The translations under genes were made by a program, and so were the position numbers. 64,000 nucleotides of DNA, taken from the NCBI GenBank assembly GCA_019244185.1, contig JAFATB010000019.1:282574-346573 (forward strand), in the 5' to 3' direction. Origin of the DNA: Acidobacteriota bacterium. GTDB lineage: Bacteria > Acidobacteriota > Thermoanaerobaculia > Gp7-AA8. Positions 1-8,172 of the stretch are shown here, piece by piece. Position 1 is the stretch's first letter. The number at the start of each line of letters is the position of its first letter. The notes under the pieces were generated by a model. The model ran no database searches. It was not told where the DNA came from and saw only the letters and a program-made list of their open reading frames with translations.

Positions 1-361
1 CGATGAGGCGCCGAAAGGCTCGCGCTTCCGCGCGGCGGTCGAGAAGAGCTTCCCGAGCTACGACATCTGGAAGACGGACTTCGTCGGCGTCGGCAAGATG
101 CGCGGCGTCGGCTGGGCGATCTGCTTCCTCGATCCCGCGACCGGCAACGTCTCGAACCACTGGATCACGCTGCACGAGACCGGCAACGTCGCGGGCTTCG
201 TTCCGCTCGTGGTGATGGACGTCTGGGAACACGCGTTCCTGCTCGACTACAAACCGGCCGAGCGGCCGAAGTACATCGAAGCGTTCCTCTCGAACATGGA
301 CTGGGACGCGGTGGAGTCGCGACTCGCGCAGCACGTGCCGGAGACGGCCGGCGCGCGCTGA
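1..361 (+). CDS. Fe/Mn superoxide dismutase, C-terminal part (5' end outside window)
   Basis: The open frame enters from the left edge (first full codon at 2) and ends with TGA at 359-361. About 119 residues are visible. They match the C-terminal alpha/beta domain of iron/manganese superoxide dismutase: a 'GVGWAICFLDP' strand, 'NHW', and above all 'VMDVWEHAFLLDY', whose Asp and His (D-x-W-E-H) are two of the four metal ligands. The family converts superoxide to oxygen and hydrogen peroxide. The N-terminal helical domain with the other two His ligands is not in the window. Metal preference cannot be decided from this fragment. Confidence 0.9.
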   Translation, partial: DEAPKGSRFRAAVEKSFPSYDIWKTDFVGVGKMRGVGWAICFLDPATGNVSNHWITLHETGNVAGFVPLVVMDVWEHAFLLDYKPAERPKYIEAFLSNMDWDAVESRLAQHVPETAGAR

Positions 362-391
362 CCCGCGAAAACATTTCGCCCCGAGGCCTCG

Positions 392-397
392 TATCTT
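392..397 (+). promoter_or_regulatory. -10-like hexamer TATCTT for the ABC ATPase gene
   Basis: TATCTT lies six bases before the ATG at 404, with no Shine-Dalgarno sequence between. A start site about seven bases downstream of a -10 would fall on the ATG, implying a leaderless mRNA. No clear -35 is seen. Confidence 0.4.
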
Positions 398-403
398 GTT
401 CCC

Positions 404-1351
404 ATGACGACGCTGATCGAGGTCTCGGGCCTCCGCAAGCAATACCGGTCGTCGTTCGGCAAGCCGCCGATCACGGCGCTCGACGGCATCGACTTCACGG
501 TCGGTGAAGGCGAGCTGTTCGGCCTGCTCGGCCCCAACGGCGCCGGAAAAACGACAACCGTCAAAATTCTCCTCGGCCTCACGCGCGCGACCACCGGCCG
601 CGCCGCGGTGTGCGGGCTTCCGGTCAGCGATCCCGAGTCGCGCCGCCGCGTCGGCTATCTGCCGGAAGGGCACAAGATCCCGAACTACCTCACCGCGCGC
701 CAGGCGCTGTCGATCTTCGGCCGCATGTCGGGGATGGATTCCGGGGCGATCAAGGCGCGCATCCCGATGCTGCTCGAGCGCGTGCGCCTCTCGCAGTGGA
801 TCGACGTGCGCATCAAGAAGTTCTCGAAAGGCATGACTCAGCGCCTCGGGCTGGCGTGCGCGCTCATCCACTCGCCGCGGGTGCTGCTGCTCGACGAGCC
901 GACCGACGGCGTCGATCCGGTCGGACGCCGCGAGATCCGCGATCTGCTGCGCGAGGAAGCGAAGCGCGGGGCGACCGTGCTGCTCAACTCGCACCTGCTC
1001 TCCGAAATCGAGCTGACCTGCGATCGCGTGGCGGTGCTGCGTAACGGCAAGGTCGCGGCGTTCGGCACCGTGGACGAGCTGACGCGCAAGAGCGCGTCCT
1101 ACAAGATGGTCGCGACGCCGATCGACGACAGCCTCGTGGCGGCGTTCCGCGAAACCGGTGCCGGCGTCGAGCGCGTCAACGGACACGTCGTGCTCTCCGT
1201 CACCGACCTCGCGCATCTCAACGCGCTCGTCGATCGCCTCCGCGCGAACGGCGGCGTCCTCAGCGAGCTGTCGCCGATGCGCTCGACGCTCGAGGACGTG
1301 TTCGTCGATCTCATTCGCGCGGAAGGCCGCGCCGAGGAGGTGCACCCGTGA
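404..1351 (+). CDS. ABC transporter ATP-binding protein (ABC-2 exporter type)
   Basis: 315 residues, a complete nucleotide-binding domain. It has Walker A 'GPNGAGKTT' (about residues 43-51), signature 'FSKGMTQRLGLA' (140-151), Walker B 'VLLLDEPTDGVDP' (160-172) with catalytic Glu165, and the H-loop His in 'NSHLLSE' (His197). The C-terminal ~90 residues are the extension common in CcmA/NatA/NosF-type ATPases. It should energise the membrane protein encoded next, whose GTG start overlaps this stop by four bases. The ATG at 404 follows a non-coding gap after the dismutase and is preceded by a -10-like hexamer rather than a ribosome site. The substrate cannot be told. Confidence 0.93.
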   Translation: MTTLIEVSGLRKQYRSSFGKPPITALDGIDFTVGEGELFGLLGPNGAGKTTTVKILLGLTRATTGRAAVCGLPVSDPESRRRVGYLPEGHKIPNYLTARQALSIFGRMSGMDSGAIKARIPMLLERVRLSQWIDVRIKKFSKGMTQRLGLACALIHSPRVLLLDEPTDGVDPVGRREIRDLLREEAKRGATVLLNSHLLSEIELTCDRVAVLRNGKVAAFGTVDELTRKSASYKMVATPIDDSLVAAFRETGAGVERVNGHVVLSVTDLAHLNALVDRLRANGGVLSELSPMRSTLEDVFVDLIRAEGRAEEVHP

Positions 1352-2205
1352 AGGCGCTGGCCGCGAACATCGAAGACGTCTTCCGCGAGGCGGCAGCCCG
1401 CTGGACGTTAATCGCCTACTTTTTTCTGTCGACGATATTCATCATCATTTTTGCGTCTGCAATCAATCTCGATATTGTCAACGGGGCGCTCGCCGGAGCG
1501 AAGCTGTTCGGCAAGGAAGTGCAGATGGGCGGCGACAGCGGCCTCTCCATCGAGAAGCTCGTGCTCGGCTTCGAGGCCGGCTTCTCGGGCTTCCTCTACT
1601 TCCTGGCGACGTTCCTGGCGATCTTCGCCACGGCGCATCTCGTGCCGCGCATGCAGGAGAAGGGCACCATCGATCTCTACCTCTCGCGCCCAGTCGGACG
1701 CGTGAAGCTCCTGCTCTCGCGTTACATCGCCGGGCTGCTGCTCGCGGGGAGCAATCTCGTTTATCTGATCGGCGCGATCTGGCTGATCGTCGCGTGGAAG
1801 ACGCACGTGCTGCACGCTCGTTTTCTGCTCGGCGGCGCGATCATCTTTCTCGTGATCGCGGTGCTGCTCGCGTTCGCGTTCTTCATCGGCGTGTTCACGT
1901 CGTCGACCGCGGTCTCGATCATGGCCTCGTACGGCATCTTCTTCTTCGGCCTCATGCTGGCGGCGCACGAGCGCATCGCGGCGGCGGTGTCGAAGGAGTG
2001 GCAGGCCGCGCTCATCAACGGTTTGTACTGGATCTTTCCCAAGACCGCGGAGCTGATGCAGGCGGTCGTGGCATTCGTCGGCGGCGAGCAGATGCCGGAG
2101 CAACTGCTGCGCAATCTAACTCCCGCTCCGTTCATCACCACCGCCGCGTTCGGCGTGGTCTGTCTCGTTCTGGCCTCGTGGCTCTTCACCCGAAAGGAGT
2201 TCTGA
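1348..2205 (+). CDS. ABC-2 type transporter permease
   Basis: 285 residues, starting with GTG inside the overlap GTGA with the ATPase stop, so the two are translationally coupled. About six hydrophobic segments are visible: near residues 18-40, 70-95, 125-150, 155-180, 185-205 and 260-280. This is the layout of NosY-like ABC-2 permeases. 'LYLSRPVGRVKLLLSRY' is the cytoplasmic coupling-helix type sequence of this family. The first transmembrane segment (about 1405-1490) is noticeably richer in A and T than its surroundings, which probably reflects Phe/Ile codons rather than foreign DNA. Together with the upstream ATPase it forms an exporter of unknown substrate. Confidence 0.88.
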   Translation: MKALAANIEDVFREAAARWTLIAYFFLSTIFIIIFASAINLDIVNGALAGAKLFGKEVQMGGDSGLSIEKLVLGFEAGFSGFLYFLATFLAIFATAHLVPRMQEKGTIDLYLSRPVGRVKLLLSRYIAGLLLAGSNLVYLIGAIWLIVAWKTHVLHARFLLGGAIIFLVIAVLLAFAFFIGVFTSSTAVSIMASYGIFFFGLMLAAHERIAAAVSKEWQAALINGLYWIFPKTAELMQAVVAFVGGEQMPEQLLRNLTPAPFITTAAFGVVCLVLASWLFTRKEF

Positions 2206-2210
2206 ACCTC

Positions 2211-3203
2211 ATGAACCGCAAACCGTTCCTCCGCCTGTCTCTCGCTCTCGCCGCGACGGCCGCGCTGGCGCTTCCCGCGCTGGCGAGTCCGGACGCGCTC
2301 GGACTCGTACCGCCGAACGCCGCCTCGGTCGGGATGGTGAAGCTGCGCGACATGCGCAGCAGCCCGCTCTCGTCGATGCTCTTCCAGCAGACCGACAAGA
2401 TGTCCACCGACGGTGAAGCCGAGAAGTTCCTCACCGACGCCGGCCTCGCGCCGTCGAAGGACATCGACGTGCTCGTGGTCTCCACGACGCCGCGCACGAA
2501 CCTCGGCTCGGACGCCGACGTGCTCGTCGCCGCCGAAGGCCGCTTCAACGCACAGCGCCTCACCAGCGCGCTCCTCTCGCGCGGCGCGGTGAAGAAGGGC
2601 GCGTACCTCCTGCTGCCGGACGATCACGACGGCGACGCCAGCGACAGCGGCGCGGTGGCGTTCCCGAGCTCCTCGCTCGTGCTGGCGGGCAATGAGCGCG
2701 CGGTCGCCGCGGCGCTCGCCGCGTACGCGAACGGCGGCAGCGGCTTCCGTTCCGCCGGCGCGCTGGCGATGGACCTCAATCGCATCGACCGCAACGCCAC
2801 GGCGTGGGCGCTCGTCGACGTCGCGCGCGCATCGCGTTTGGCCAAGACGAACGCGACGCCGACCGGCCACGGCCCCCAGGGCGCGGCGCTCGCGTCGGCG
2901 CTCAAGAGCCTCTCCACGATGGCCGTCTGGGCCACCGACACCGGCGACGCGCTGCAGCTCGGCGCGATCGGTCTCTCCAGCGACGGCGAGACGCTGCAGC
3001 TCATCGAAGACACCGTCCGCGGCGCGCTCTCCGCGCTGCGTCTCGCGGCGCAGGACAAGGCGCCGGAGATGGTCACCGTGCTGCGCCGCTTCGACGTCAC
3101 GCGCAAGGACGACTCGATCCGCATCGAAGGCTCGATTCCCGCGAGCACGCTGCGCGACGTGATGGCGAAGAAGCACGCCAGCGTCAGCACCGGCACGAAC
3201 TGA
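2211..3203 (+). CDS. Secreted protein of unknown function (DUF3352-like)
   Basis: 330 residues from ATG 2211, with an AAAGGAG ribosome site at 2193-2199. The N-terminus is a classical signal peptide: Lys/Arg, a hydrophobic stretch 'LALAATAALALPALA', and likely cleavage after Ala-Leu-Ala. The mature part alternates short strands and helices and begins 'LGLVPPNAASVGMVKL', which resembles secreted proteins that report on themselves as 'DUF3352' in related genomes. I cannot name a function. It follows the exporter genes after a five-base gap, so it is probably co-transcribed and may be an accessory periplasmic factor. That role is inference from position only. Confidence 0.7.
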   Translation: MNRKPFLRLSLALAATAALALPALASPDALGLVPPNAASVGMVKLRDMRSSPLSSMLFQQTDKMSTDGEAEKFLTDAGLAPSKDIDVLVVSTTPRTNLGSDADVLVAAEGRFNAQRLTSALLSRGAVKKGAYLLLPDDHDGDASDSGAVAFPSSSLVLAGNERAVAAALAAYANGGSGFRSAGALAMDLNRIDRNATAWALVDVARASRLAKTNATPTGHGPQGAALASALKSLSTMAVWATDTGDALQLGAIGLSSDGETLQLIEDTVRGALSALRLAAQDKAPEMVTVLRRFDVTRKDDSIRIEGSIPASTLRDVMAKKHASVSTGTN

Positions 3204-3267
3204 GTCTGCTCATCGACCAAGCCTGCGAGCTGTCGCGCATCGCGCGCGGCAGCTCGGGGGCACGCGG

Positions 3268-3975
3268 TCAAACGAAGCGCTTGAGGTGCTCGCGCCACCA
3301 CGGCCAGTCGTGGCCGAAGACACCCGGCCAGACCTCGAGCACGTTCGGAATCCCCTTCGACCAGAGCAGCGCCGAGAAGTCGCGGTTCTCCTGAATCAGC
3401 GAGTCGTGTTCGCCGGTCGCGATGACCCAGCCGACACGCGAGAGCTTGCCCACCCATTCCGCGTTCATGTTCGGGATGTACGACACGGGATTGTGGAAGT
3501 AGCAGTTGTCGTCCCAGTAGCCGTCGAGGAACGAGCGGATGTCGTAGACGCCGGAGAAGCAGATGGCGCGGCTGACGACGTCCGGATAGCGCGCGGCGAA
3601 GTTCGCGGCGTGATACGCGCCGAAGCTCGCCCCGTAGACGACCAGATCTCCGCGCTGCGCGCGGTTGTAGATGTACGGCACCATCTCGTGGCGCAGGTAC
3701 GCGTCGTACTGCGTGTGGCGCGCCGCACGCACGGCGGGGTGGACGCTCTTGTTGTACCAGCTCTCGTTGTTGACGGTGTCAACCAGGACGAGCTGGATCT
3801 CGCCGGCGTCGACTTTCTCCGCCAGCGAGCCGGCCAGATGAAAGTCCTCGTTCTCGTAGTAGCGTCCGGACGACGTCGGAAACAGCAGCACCGGCCGGCC
3901 GAACTTCCCGAACCAGAGCGCCTCCATGTCGCGTCCGAGGGAGGGTGAGTACCACTTCACGTATTCGCGATACAT
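3268..3975 (-). CDS. Esterase-family alpha/beta hydrolase
   Basis: 235 residues. The nucleophile elbow is 'YGASFGAYHA' (Ser117 in G-A-S-F-G). A late Asp in 'TGEHDSL' (Asp191) and His in 'FGHDWPWW' (His222) can complete the triad. The layout matches the esterase D/putative esterase family (PF00756-like), cytoplasmic because no signal peptide is present. It diverges from the ATP-grasp gene at 4030 with only 54 bases between start codons. In related operons such hydrolases sit next to peptide/amide ligases, so it may cleave or transfer an ester or amide of the product made by the neighbours. That role is inferred from position. Confidence 0.85.
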   Translation of the reverse strand: MYREYVKWYSPSLGRDMEALWFGKFGRPVLLFPTSSGRYYENEDFHLAGSLAEKVDAGEIQLVLVDTVNNESWYNKSVHPAVRAARHTQYDAYLRHEMVPYIYNRAQRGDLVVYGASFGAYHAANFAARYPDVVSRAICFSGVYDIRSFLDGYWDDNCYFHNPVSYIPNMNAEWVGKLSRVGWVIATGEHDSLIQENRDFSALLWSKGIPNVLEVWPGVFGHDWPWWREHLKRFV

Positions 3976-4029
3976 AGATTGCCCGGAAGCGGGCGGATTC
4001 TATACGATCGCCCCCTTTTGGGAGACGAC

Positions 4030-4989
4030 ATGAGCAAGAAACGCATCGGCATCATCTTCGGTATGGAAGACACGTTCCCGTGGGCGCTGATCGAAGCGAT
4101 CAACGCGCGCGGCGGAGACGATGTCGAGGCGGGACCCGCGGAGCTGTCCTTCCTGAAAGACGACGGCATCTTTCCGTACGACCTCATCCTCGACCGCATC
4201 AGCCACGAGGTGCCGTTCTACCGCACGTATCTGAAGTGCGCCGCGGCGTCGGGCGTGCGCGTCGTCAACAACCCGATCTGGTGGTCGGCCGACGACAAGT
4301 TCTTCGACAACCTCGTCGCGAAATCCGTCAATGTCGCGGTGCCGAAGACGGTGCTGCTCCCGCACAAACAGCATCCGCCCAACACCGAGGCGAAGTCGTT
4401 CCGCAACATGCGCTTCGTCAACTGGGACGACGTCTTCGCGTACCTCGGCTGGCCGATCTTCATGAAGCCCGCGTACGGCGGCGGCTGGAAGGACGTGTAC
4501 AAGGTGCACGACCCCGAGGAGTTCTTCGCCGCGTACGATCAGACCCGCGACCTCACGATGATGGCGCAGGAAGCGATCGAGTTCGAGCTCTACTACCGCT
4601 GCTACGTCCTCGGCCGCTCGCGCGTGCGCATCATGGCCTACGACCCGAAGGCGCCGTTCCACGAGCGCTACGTCAAGAATCCGCCGCCGATGAATCCGGA
4701 GTTCGAGGCGCGGATCCATCGCGACGCGCTCGCGCTCTGCGAGGGACTCGGCTACGACATGAACACCGTCGAGTTCGCGGTGCGCGGCGGCGTGCCGTAC
4801 GCGATCGACTTCATGAACGCCGCGCCGGACGCCGACGTGCATTCCGTCGGCCAGGAAAACTTCGACTGGATGGTCACCAACATGGCCGAGGTGTTGCTGG
4901 AGATGGTGCGGGGCGAAAAGAAGTTCGAGCTGACCGGCAACTGGCCGCAGACGCTCAATGTGACCAAGGACGTCGCGACGCCCGTGTAA
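4030..4989 (+). CDS. ATP-grasp ligase (carboxylate-amine/thiol ligase type)
   Basis: 319 residues from ATG 4030, with a GGAG ribosome site at 4021-4024 and a possible -10, TACGAT, at 4003-4008. The N-terminal ~130 residues form a pre-ATP-grasp Rossmann-like domain. The ATP-grasp fold follows, with nucleotide lysine Lys146 in 'GWPIFMKPAYGGG' and metal-binding Asp260/Asn263 in 'AIDFMNAAPD'. ATP-grasp enzymes activate a carboxylate as an acyl-phosphate and couple it to an amine or thiol. It lies nine bases upstream of a second, unrelated carboxylate-amine ligase, suggesting two successive couplings as in glutathione-like metabolites. Its exact substrates cannot be told from the sequence. An upstream in-frame start at 3979 lacks a ribosome site. 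Confidence 0.87.
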   Translation: MSKKRIGIIFGMEDTFPWALIEAINARGGDDVEAGPAELSFLKDDGIFPYDLILDRISHEVPFYRTYLKCAAASGVRVVNNPIWWSADDKFFDNLVAKSVNVAVPKTVLLPHKQHPPNTEAKSFRNMRFVNWDDVFAYLGWPIFMKPAYGGGWKDVYKVHDPEEFFAAYDQTRDLTMMAQEAIEFELYYRCYVLGRSRVRIMAYDPKAPFHERYVKNPPPMNPEFEARIHRDALALCEGLGYDMNTVEFAVRGGVPYAIDFMNAAPDADVHSVGQENFDWMVTNMAEVLLEMVRGEKKFELTGNWPQTLNVTKDVATPV

Positions 4990-4992
4990 ACT
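4987..4992 (+). promoter_or_regulatory. -10-like hexamer TAAACT before the GCS2-type ligase
   Basis: TAAACT lies six bases before the ATG at 4999 and includes the TAA stop of the ATP-grasp gene. It fits the window-wide TANNNT pattern, but because the gene is inside an apparent operon and the hexamer overlaps a stop codon it may be coincidental. Confidence 0.2.
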
Positions 4993-4998
4993 GCCGCC

Positions 4999-6105
4999 AT
5001 GCCACAGCCGACGTTCACTCTCGGGATCGAGGAAGAGTTCCAGGTCATCGACCCCGTCACGCGCGAGCTGAAGTCGCACATTCAGGAGCTCTTCGCGGAA
5101 GGCGAGAAGCGCCTCAAGGAAGAGATCAAGCGGGAGATGCACGATCCCGTGATCGAGGTCGGCACGCCCATCTGCCGCAACGTGGCCGAGGCGCGGCGCG
5201 AGATCACGCGGCTGCGCAAGGAGATCATCACGCTGACGCGCGACGCCGGACTGCGCATCGCGTCGGCGGGCACGCATCCGATCTCGCACTGGGCGAACGT
5301 GGCCATGACGTCGGCGCCGCGCTACGACCAGATCCTGTACGAGCTGCAGATGCTCGCGCGCGCGAACCTCATCTTCGGCCTGCACGTGCACGTCGCGGTG
5401 GAAGACCCCGAAACGCGCATCGCGCTCATGAACATGGCCAGCTACTTCCTGCCGCACGTCTTCGCGCTGTCGGTGAACTCGCCGTTCTGGTGCGGACACA
5501 ACACCGGCTGGAAGAGCTATCGCGCGAAAGTGTTCGAACGCTTCCCGCGCACCGGCCTGCCCGATCACTTCGACCGCCTCAGCGACTACGAGGCGTACGT
5601 CGAGATGCTCGTGCAGACGAACTGCATCGACAACCCGAAGAAGATCTGGTGGGACGTGCGTCCGCATCCCTTCTTCCCGACGCTCGAGTACCGCATTTGC
5701 GACGTGCCGATGCGCGTCGACGAGACGATCTGCTTCGCCGCGCTCTTCCAGGCCATCACGGTCAAGCTCTACAAGCTCTACAAGCAGAACCTCGGCTGGC
5801 GCGAGTACCGCCGCTCGCTGCTCAACGAGAACAAGGCGCGCGCGGCGCGGTTCGGCACGGGCGGCAAGCTGATCGACTTCGGCCGCCGCGCGGAAGTGCC
5901 GTTCGGCGAGCTGCTCGACGAACTGCTCGCGTTCATCGACGACGTCGTCGACGAGCTCGGCTCGCGCGACGAGGTCTACTACGCGCGCGAGATCGTGCGG
6001 CGAGGTCCGGGCGCCGACCGCCAGATCGCCGTCTACAACCAGCGCAACGACCTGCGCGATGTGGTGGACTACATCGTGAACGAGACGGAACACGGGGTCA
6101 TCTGA
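4999..6105 (+). CDS. Carboxylate-amine ligase, GCS2/YbdK family
   Basis: 368 residues, normal length for the YbdK/EgtA-like glutamate-cysteine ligase 2 family. The N-terminal hallmark 'FTLGIEEEFQVID' carries the acidic metal-binding cluster Glu11-Glu13. 'GLHVHVAVED' and 'EYRICDVPMRVDET' are further core motifs of the glutamine-synthetase-like fold. The family joins glutamate or another amino acid to an amine, using ATP. It is flanked by an ATP-grasp ligase (nine bases upstream) and a glutamine amidotransferase (eight bases downstream). This context, known from comparative studies of amidoligase operons, points to a small peptide or amide metabolite rather than plain glutathione. Confidence 0.92.
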   Translation: MPQPTFTLGIEEEFQVIDPVTRELKSHIQELFAEGEKRLKEEIKREMHDPVIEVGTPICRNVAEARREITRLRKEIITLTRDAGLRIASAGTHPISHWANVAMTSAPRYDQILYELQMLARANLIFGLHVHVAVEDPETRIALMNMASYFLPHVFALSVNSPFWCGHNTGWKSYRAKVFERFPRTGLPDHFDRLSDYEAYVEMLVQTNCIDNPKKIWWDVRPHPFFPTLEYRICDVPMRVDETICFAALFQAITVKLYKLYKQNLGWREYRRSLLNENKARAARFGTGGKLIDFGRRAEVPFGELLDELLAFIDDVVDELGSRDEVYYAREIVRRGPGADRQIAVYNQRNDLRDVVDYIVNETEHGVI

Positions 6106-6113
6106 CGCGAGCG

Positions 6114-7091
6114 ATGCAAGGCCACGAACTTCATCATCCGACGGACTTTTTCGAGTACATCCGGCTCGAAGACAACTCGCTCCCCGCCGCCTCACGCGAC
6201 CGCATCGACGTCGCGCTGCTCGACATGAACCATTCGTGGCCGAACGTCGGTCACGACGCGCTCGTGCGCGTGGTGCTCGATGCCGCCGAGTCGCTGCAGG
6301 ACGAGCTGCGCGCGATCGGCGCGAAAGTGCGCGTGCTGTCGTTCGACGTGCGGCAGCGCGAGCTCATCCCCGAATCTCCGAACGGCCGTTTCCGGCTCTA
6401 CGTCGGCACGGGCGGTCCCGGCCATCTCGATCCGCGTCAGAACGACGGCGTCGCGGAATGGAGCCAGGGCATCACCGAGACGACGAGCTGGGAAGCGCCG
6501 CTCTTCCGCCTCTTCGACGACATCCTCGGCTACGAGCGCGCGGCGCTCTTCGCCGTCTGCCATTCGTTCGGCCTCGTCTGCCGCTGGTCGGGCGTGGCGC
6601 AGCCGCAGCTGCGCGCCGAGAAGAGCAGCGGCATGCCGGTGAATCGCCTCTCGCGCGAGGCGCTGCGGCATCCGTGGTTCGAGCAGTTCGCGCGCGCGCT
6701 GCCGGACGGCCAGCATTTCCGCGTCATCGACAACCGCCTTTTCGATCTCGTGCTCGAGAGCGAAGGCAAGAGCCTGCCGATCGCGTTCGAGGCCGCGGGC
6801 AGTCCCGCGCTGACGATGATCGAGCTCGCGCGCGATGCGGGCGGCGCGATGCCGCGCTTCCTCGGCGTCAACCATCATCCCGAGATCATCGACCGCGAGC
6901 ACATCATGCGCGTGCTCGACGAGAAGCGCGACCACGGCGAAGTCAGCGACCAGTGGTACCGCGAGCGCGCCGACACGATGCGCGATCTCTTCCACGGCGA
7001 GAACGAGCGGCAGAGCCGCCTCACGTCGCACTACACGCTGCTGGAACCGCTGCGGCACCAGCTCGCGCGCATCGTCGAAGAGCGGCGCTGA
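6114..7091 (+). CDS. Class I (type 1) glutamine amidotransferase-like protein
   Basis: 325 residues from ATG 6114, eight bases after the ligase stop. The class I triad can be read: nucleophile Cys149 in 'FAVCHSFG', and His255/Glu257 in 'NHHPEII'. 'GTGGPGHLD' (98-106) matches the oxyanion strand. About 110 residues follow the catalytic domain. Family members release ammonia from glutamine or hydrolyse gamma-glutamyl amides, as in PuuD-like hydrolases. Beside two amide-forming ligases it could supply ammonia or trim a gamma-glutamyl group. The nucleophile context 'VCHSFG' differs from the usual G-x-C-x-G, so a glutamine-independent hydrolase is possible. Confidence 0.83.
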   Translation: MQGHELHHPTDFFEYIRLEDNSLPAASRDRIDVALLDMNHSWPNVGHDALVRVVLDAAESLQDELRAIGAKVRVLSFDVRQRELIPESPNGRFRLYVGTGGPGHLDPRQNDGVAEWSQGITETTSWEAPLFRLFDDILGYERAALFAVCHSFGLVCRWSGVAQPQLRAEKSSGMPVNRLSREALRHPWFEQFARALPDGQHFRVIDNRLFDLVLESEGKSLPIAFEAAGSPALTMIELARDAGGAMPRFLGVNHHPEIIDREHIMRVLDEKRDHGEVSDQWYRERADTMRDLFHGENERQSRLTSHYTLLEPLRHQLARIVEERR

Positions 7092-7103
7092 CGGCGCGCG
7101 GCG

Positions 7104-7109
7104 TAGAAT
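7104..7109 (+). promoter_or_regulatory. -10-like hexamer TAGAAT before yvcK
   Basis: TAGAAT lies ten bases before the ATG at 7120, with no Shine-Dalgarno sequence in between. A transcript from it would have a leader of a few bases at most. Confidence 0.4.
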
Positions 7110-7119
7110 CGCGCCGCGC

Positions 7120-8172
7120 ATGAGCAGCGGCCTCGACATCGTCGCCATCGGCGGCGGCACCGGACTCTCGACGCTGCTGCGCGGTCTCAAAACCTACGTC
7201 GCCGCCGACGGCGGCTGGACGATCAACCACCTCGGCGCGATCGTCACGGTCACCGACGAAGGCGGCAGCTCCGGCGTGCTGCGCAAGGAGTTCGGCGTGC
7301 TGCCGCCGGGCGACATCCGCAACTGCATCGTCGCGCTCGCCGAAGAAGAACAGCTTCTCTCGCGGCTGTTCGCGTACCGGTTCGACACCGACTCCGCGCT
7401 CAAAGGCCACTCCCTCGGCAACCTGCTGCTGATGGCCATGACCGACATCACCGGCAGCTTCGACGAGGCCATTCTCGCCGCGGCGGAAGTCCTCGCCATC
7501 CGCGGCTCGATCTATCCGTCGACGCTCGACGACGTGCGCCTCCGCGCGACGCTCGAAGACGGCGCGGAGCTCGTCGGCGAAGTCGCGATCAGCGGCTCGG
7601 TCATCGGCGAGGCGCCGCGCACGACCAGCCGCCACGCGCGCATCACGCACCTCGCCATCGAGCCGCCCGACGCGCAGCCGACGGCGCGCGCGATGGAAGC
7701 GCTCGAAGCCGCGGACCTCATCATCATCGGCCCCGGCTCGCTCTACACCTCCGTGCTGCCGAACCTCGTCATCGAGCCGCTGGCGAACGCGCTGCGTGCC
7801 GCGCGCGCGCTGCGCGTCTACATCTGCAACGTGATGACGCAGCCGAACGAGACCGACGGCTACACCGCGTCCGACCACCTGCGCGCGATCGTCGAGCACG
7901 CGGGGCTCGTCGTCGACGTGATGGTGATGAACGGCCGGCGTCCGTCGGAATCGATCCTCGACGCGTACGCGGCGATGAATCAGGTGCCGGTCGAATGCGA
8001 CGTCGACGCGGTGCGCGAGCTCGGCGTCACGCCGTTCTTCGGCGACATCATCGCGGAAGAAAACTACGTGCGTCACGAGCCCGCGGCGCTGGCGCAGACG
8101 ATCTTCCGGCTGTACGAGACCTACGGCCGTTCCGTGGAGCGGATGCGGCGCGCGAGTCCTCCGACCGTCTGA
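7120..8172 (+). CDS. yvcK: Gluconeogenesis factor YvcK/CofD-like protein
   Basis: 350 residues from ATG 7120. The N-terminal glycine loop 'AIGGGTGLSTLLRGLK' and 'VTDEGGSSGVLRKEF' followed by 'PPGDIRNCIVAL' are diagnostic for the YvcK/CofD family, as is 'IIGPGSLYTSVLPNL' later. YvcK proteins bind UDP-sugars and support growth on gluconeogenic carbon and correct cell-wall synthesis. They do not make the F420 precursor as CofD does. GlmU, which makes UDP-GlcNAc, is encoded about 1.5 kb downstream. The usual partners RapZ and WhiA are not in the window. The 3' end overlaps the tail of the opposite-strand membrane protein by about 125 bases. Confidence 0.92.
   Translation: MSSGLDIVAIGGGTGLSTLLRGLKTYVAADGGWTINHLGAIVTVTDEGGSSGVLRKEFGVLPPGDIRNCIVALAEEEQLLSRLFAYRFDTDSALKGHSLGNLLLMAMTDITGSFDEAILAAAEVLAIRGSIYPSTLDDVRLRATLEDGAELVGEVAISGSVIGEAPRTTSRHARITHLAIEPPDAQPTARAMEALEAADLIIIGPGSLYTSVLPNLVIEPLANALRAARALRVYICNVMTQPNETDGYTASDHLRAIVEHAGLVVDVMVMNGRRPSESILDAYAAMNQVPVECDVDAVRELGVTPFFGDIIAEENYVRHEPAALAQTIFRLYETYGRSVERMRRASPPTV

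Noticed and set aside
1405..1490. AT-rich patch as an inserted foreign segment
   Set aside because: It encodes the first transmembrane helix of the permease in frame, and Phe/Ile codons explain the bias.
1158..2210. N-terminal extension of the secreted protein frame upstream of ATG 2211
   Set aside because: The extension overlaps the ABC genes, and the signal peptide and ribosome site fit ATG 2211.
4000..6195. 731-codon open frame on the minus strand antisense to the ligase genes
   Set aside because: The plus-strand genes have clear catalytic motifs. The antisense product is Arg/Val/His-rich low-information sequence typical of mirror frames in GC-rich DNA.
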